A stretch of 58,577 bases of DNA from Trichaptum fuscoviolaceum (lineage: Eukaryota; Basidiomycota; Agaricomycetes; Hymenochaetales; Trichaptaceae): contig CAJSYZ010000007.1 in assembly GCA_910574455.1 (NCBI GenBank), positions 2,090,551 through 2,149,127 of the forward strand, in the 5' to 3' direction. Position 1 is the stretch's first letter. Each line of letters opens with the position of its first letter. The position numbers were made by a program, and so were the translations under genes. Below, piece by piece: positions 54,330 through 58,577 of the stretch. Below the pieces are notes generated by a model that saw nothing but the letters and a program-made list of their open reading frames with translations, was not told the origin of the DNA and did not search any database.

Positions 54330-54811
54330 TAGTTCCAGTAAATTGAACGCTGAATTTAAAGTTGAATGGCACGCTCAGCGGTGACGCCCGCGTAGTAACA
54401 ACTTGAAGTTAGTAGTACTACTAGTAGTAGTACCGGTAGCCTGAGTAGCCACAGCCTCAGGCTGTCAGTGACTCAGTGGCACCGCCGCCAGCCTGCCAGT
54501 GAGCTGCAAGTGCCAGTGAGTAGTACTAGTACCAGTAGCACTGTGATAGTACTAGTAATAGAGCTAGCCTGAGTATCCGAGTGTCCAAGTCCGAGTCTGA
54601 GTCAGGCTCATTCCGAGTCAGCCTAACTTGAAGGCTGCCAATCACTGGCACTGCCAGTGCCAGCAACTTGAAGTGCAAGTGGGCGTAAATTTTCCTTGAA
54701 TAGGCGCCCTCATCTCCAACTTCAACTACAACTTGCACCTTTGCCAACTCGATTCACCATCGAAACTCATAGCACCTGTCAGCGTGCCTCGACTTGAAAC
54801 ACTGCACAAGA
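54330..54811. promoter_or_regulatory. Divergent word-rich spacer between Plavaka and gene Z
   Basis: The 480-bp region must serve both transposase (leftward) and Z (rightward). It contains AACTTGAAGTT at 54400-54410, AGTAGTACTACTAGTAGTAG near 54411-54430, CAGCCTCAGGCTG near 54452, TCCGAGTCTGAGTCAGGCT near 54591 and ACTGGCACTGCCAGTGCCAG near 54644. No clear TATA box was identified; the label rests on position. Confidence 0.5.
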
Positions 54812-57800
54812 ATGTCAACTCGAAGACAAACGCGGGCTAAGAATAGCAATCAGCACCCGGGAGCCATAGTCAATAAACTCAGAACACGTCGAACGAAAGA
54901 GGAGGTATTGAGGGAGAAAGAAGAGAAGGAGAGAAGGAGAGAAGAGCAGGCCTCAAAGCGTGGTGAGGCATTGAGGGAAAAGGAGGAGAAGGAAAAACAG
55001 AAGGAAGAACGGGCAGCTCTGCGCGAAGCTGCGGCTCAACAAGCCGCGGATGCGAGAGAGAAGAGAAAACTTGATGCGGAACAGAAACGGGCAGCAAAAG
55101 AACAAGAGGCATCTGAGAAGGTACGCAAAAAGAGAGCTGCAGCAGAGCAACAGGAAACAGCAATACTGGAGACGATGGAGCTTGAGAAGAATTTGTCGAA
55201 GGCTCTTGACATTCGCACCCAGATGGGCTCAACTGCACCTAAGCTGGCTGGCACTGACAAACGAGGGCTAAAAAAACCGAAAGACACTCCTGAAGCTAGT
55301 GAGTCCTTATCTTCAAGACAGCGACAGTCGAGTTACCAGATATTGGCATTGCAGGTTCAACGAACGAGGAAAAAGACAGCTTTTGTGAAGCTGAAGGCAA
55401 TGCAAACTTTTATGTTCGTAAGTTGCATTACCTTTACGACTTTAGGTTTTGAAAGATGAACATATTGACTCACGTTATGATGCAGCCAATTCCGATGGAC
55501 CAGATAGAGAGCGCGCAAAAAAGGCGAGGAAAAAGGACACCAGAGGTGCACTTCCTTTCCGTACTTGTGTGCAGGGCGCAAAGGCTTCAAGTCGTATCAT
55601 AGGAGGCACTGGCTATCATAGTACGCTTGCAGGACAGGACAGCAGTCTTTCTGGTGAGGATACAGACATGATAGACTCGCCCAATACGTCGAAACGGAAC
55701 GATAAGACAAAGCGACCTGTCAGGGCACTTCGCAACACAGATGGATCCACTTTCTTCGGCGGAGAGGGCAGAAATCCTGAGATCGCAAGGAAGATAGTAG
55801 AAGATATTGACTTGTGAGTTTGAAGTCGTACTACTCAACCGTTCGCATCATAGTACGAAAGATGAGTTTCAAATTCAAACAAATTCAAGTTGATAGTAAG
55901 TGTGAAGCTTGATTTAAACTCAGCTACTTGAAGCTTATCATTGTAGTACTACTTACTACTACTACTAGTAGTACTAGTACTGATAGCTTGAATGCGCCCG
56001 CCACTGCCAGTGGCAGTTTGAGCGTGCCACGCGTGCGCCAGTGACACTGCCAGTGGCAGCGACCGTGGCGGCCCGGCGGGTCACCGCCGTGCCACACTTC
56101 TTCAAGATCATCATGAACCCGAACGTTGCAGCTTCTTCACTTATAATGCTCACATCCTTATCTTTGTTTCAAGTTGTGAGCCTGGCTGACACAAGGAAAA
56201 TTTAGGCTCCCCGCCTCGGTGCAAGAGGATGCAAACTTTAGTCCTTGGGAGGATGAAGGAGAGACAGTAACCCTCACGAGTTTTCAAGGTGTAAAGAATA
56301 GCTTTGCGAGCGAGCGACAGACGGCACATCTTGTTGACTCCGACACTGATAATGTGAGTTGGTTAAAGCATTCATTAGACTGGCAGATGAAATCTTAATA
56401 TTTTGATTGTGCGTTTAATTAGGACGCGAGGAGACTTACAATCACCGCCCCAAGCCAATGTGAGTGCCGCTTAAAGTTCAAAGAAATCGTTCGATTCACA
56501 GAGACTATGCATCGGTGGAGTCCCATGCACAACGATGGCTAATTAACAATGTTTCTGTATCGTATCAGGATGGAGCCAGCAATAAATCGAAGAAAAGGAA
56601 GCTATCCCGCGACACTCTCTCCGACTTGCAGGCTCCTACAACGTTGGTAAGTGGCATCATAATGTCTTGCTTCGTTCGCGCTACTTATCCTTCCTTCTTT
56701 GTGCTCTGGAGAAGAAGAATATCAGGAGACAATCGGCCGTTCAGGTGAGTGTTTCACATCAAAGCATGGATCTGGTGCCGGACTTTCTTGTGTCCTTCGG
56801 CGTCGACATATCTTTACTTCATTACTTACCAAACCGTACTCTGAATAGGGCGCGAAAATGCAGAGAATCGCCAACTCCCAAGCTTGATGTAACGGTAAGT
56901 TTATTCTGCTTTTACCCCCTCACTACTCACCTGTCATCTCGTCAGGAGGGTATTACTGTCGATGGACATAGAGAGCAATCGCCGGCGTTGTATCTGCAGA
57001 TGCAGGTATGTGTAGGCATCGACACTCAATAGGACAACTTTCTGCACCCCTTTCTTTGGCAAGGATCTGGTCGTCTACTAAGCTTTGCTTATTGTAGGAC
57101 AGCATGATCGCGAATAATAAGAAGAGGAAGTCACCGCCGGACTCTAACTCGCATGCCGTGGTAATTCTTGCATTTCCACCCAATATTCAGATCACTTCCT
57201 TACTATCTAAAACAGACTAGCATGAACGTGTATATGAAGAAGCCGTCATCACAGGCTGCCTCGACAGTTAGTGTTAATCCTTCTAATCTCCATTTCATAT
57301 CATTTCTGATTAAGCAACAAGGATTTGAACCTCACTACTAGTAACAAGAGTAAACTGCAAGACAGTCATTCTCAGGCTGATATACTGGTATTCAATTCTC
57401 TTCGAGCTTTTCTTGGTAACAATTCCTCTAATTGCTACAGATGAAATCTTCTACTTCTATTCGCAATTTGAAGAGGTCTCTGGCGGCTCATGCGCAACAT
57501 ATTGCAAGTGTGAGCTAATTGCTGCAATTGATTCGTGTACTAATTCAAGGCTCCTTTAACAGGCAAGTGGTTGGAGGTGTCGCTAACACCACGAGCACAA
57601 TCACCTGCGATGACGACAGTATCCATCAGTCCTGAACCCGAAGTGCTCGCAACCAAGGCTCATCTTGGTCATCGCAAAGTCTCTCGGACTACTAGCTCTG
57701 TGCGTTAATCAAATCATGTCTATGATATACATCCACTAACTTGCAGAAATGCAGACATCTGTAGGGCTTGAGGACAAGGATAGAAATAGTATCGGAAGGG

Positions 57801-58577
57801 AGGGATCCCGCGCTCCCGGCAAAAAAAGGGCAACGAATCAGTGTCTCCCTCCCGGAACTCAGGCAGGAGGCTGGACTCACATTCTTCTGCCTTCGCTGTA
57901 TCGCGCAGTTGGAAAGTCCACAACTCCATGGCAAAACCCGGACAATAAGTCCATCGGAGCCTTGTGGGGGAAGGTGTTTGATTCTGTCGAACTTAGTTAC
58001 GACACGCAATTGGCCGACATCTGTTTCTTTAGTGTGAGTCATCCCTTATTGTCTTTCATCGGCCATTTTGAATCAAGTATGATCTGCCCTGTAGGCAGCC
58101 CAGAGATGCTCTGATAGTTGGCGCAAGAAATTGTTCGAGAAAGCCGAACAATCAATTTCGAGTTTCGTCGGCAACGAGCGTTCTAAGTCGGTGGAGACCG
58201 AAGAAAATTGTGAAGATGTTGCAGACGATGGTCGACAAGAAGAAAGCTGAACCATTCCTCTGGGAAAGCTGGCATAGTATGGATAAGGTATGTAAAAATT
58301 TGCCCCATGTCACCCTTCGTATCCCTGCATGACTCTGAAAGTACAGAAGCAAGGGTTGTTCTGCTCTGATCTTGTAATCTCAGTGTTGTCCGTACACCTA
58401 GTCTTGGCCTGGGTCGGCATAAAGTACTGGATAAAAACACAATAGAAAGCCCCTATCGGTGCCCTCGCTCTTGCGGCCAACCGCGGTATCTATCTACTTC
58501 AGTTCTTATAGTGGCTTTATTCGCTGAATTTCTCATGAACAGTCAAGGTTGCAATCGACAAGCAAGTGGCCCGGTTG
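54812..58577 (+). CDS. Gene Z: many-exon coiled-coil protein with DUF6532-like C-terminus, partial
   Basis: The ATG at 54812 opens MSTRRQTRAKNS, followed by a long K/E/R/A-rich coiled coil (about residues 25-130). Short exons with GT-AG introns continue: for example, an exon runs into RYDAANSDGPDRERAKKARK (near 55470-55530) and on to 55813. An intron at 55814-56205 is filled with palindromic words (TGCCAGTGGCA at 56005-56015). Exon 56206 onward reads LPASVQEDANFSPWEDEGE. Basic, NLS-like KSKKRKLSR lies near 56585. Near 57890-58030, HILLPSLYRAVG and WQNPDNKSIGALWGKVF, and near 58450 APIGALALAANRGIYLL, resemble the fungal DUF6532 region. The frame between about 58160 and 58290 is not resolved. 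Such coiled-coil/DUF6532 proteins are common in basidiomycete repeats; function unknown. It runs to or near the window edge. Confidence 0.65.

Overview
The window is nuclear DNA from a filamentous basidiomycete, most likely an Agaricomycete. The reasons are short GT-AG introns (about 50-77 nt), a chromodomain Ty3/gypsy element, two copies of the fungal Plavaka (KDZ superfamily) transposase, a C-terminal DUF6532-like domain, and fungal housekeeping fragments (SUN-domain/Slp1-like protein, thioredoxin reductase, group III histidine kinase). Nothing suggests a bacterial, viral or organellar source. It is a transposon-dense region.

Layout from left to right: 3' end of a decayed gypsy element with a probable LTR (1-2049); a 5'-truncated Plavaka pseudogene (+, 2248-5421); a decayed member of an unrecognised family here called X (-, 5721-7585); a large intact member of a second unrecognised family, Y (+, 9095-12061); a non-LTR retrotransposon remnant (14.4-15.7 kb); a frameshifted multi-pass membrane protein (+, 18174-19634); a 14-kb tandem duplication carrying SUN and thioredoxin reductase fragments (20333-34439), bounded by inverted repeats and interrupted in its second unit by a 1.4-kb hAT-like element; a decayed Nik1-type histidine kinase (-, 35172-37607); an intact three-exon 3'-5' exonuclease-like gene (-, 38425-39466); a second Y gene (-, 42633-45142); a second, intact X gene (+, 47653-49478); a fuller Plavaka gene (-, 50249-54329); and, divergent from it, a many-exon coiled-coil/DUF6532-like gene, here Z, running off the right edge.

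The main observation is that Plavaka-X-Y occurs twice, in the same relative order and orientation, as two arms of a giant inverted arrangement (2.2-12.1 kb and 54.3-42.6 kb). The Plavaka copies are nearly identical in DNA, whereas the X pair and the Y pair are strongly diverged but keep intron positions and motifs. This suggests that X and Y are recurrent companions of this transposase, perhaps accessory genes of a large KDZ element. That is inference; element ends and target duplications were not found.

The second observation is that most spacers around these genes, one intron of Z, and parts of coding exons are built from a small vocabulary of short quasi-palindromic words: TGCCA-S-TGGCA, AACTT-S-AAGTT, AGCCT-S-AGGCT, GACTC-S-GAGTC, GTCAC-S-GTGAC (S is C or G) and ACTACTAGTAGT. 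They are absent or rare in the SUN/thioredoxin reductase duplication. The two Plavaka copies differ by gain or exchange of such words inside the coding sequence.
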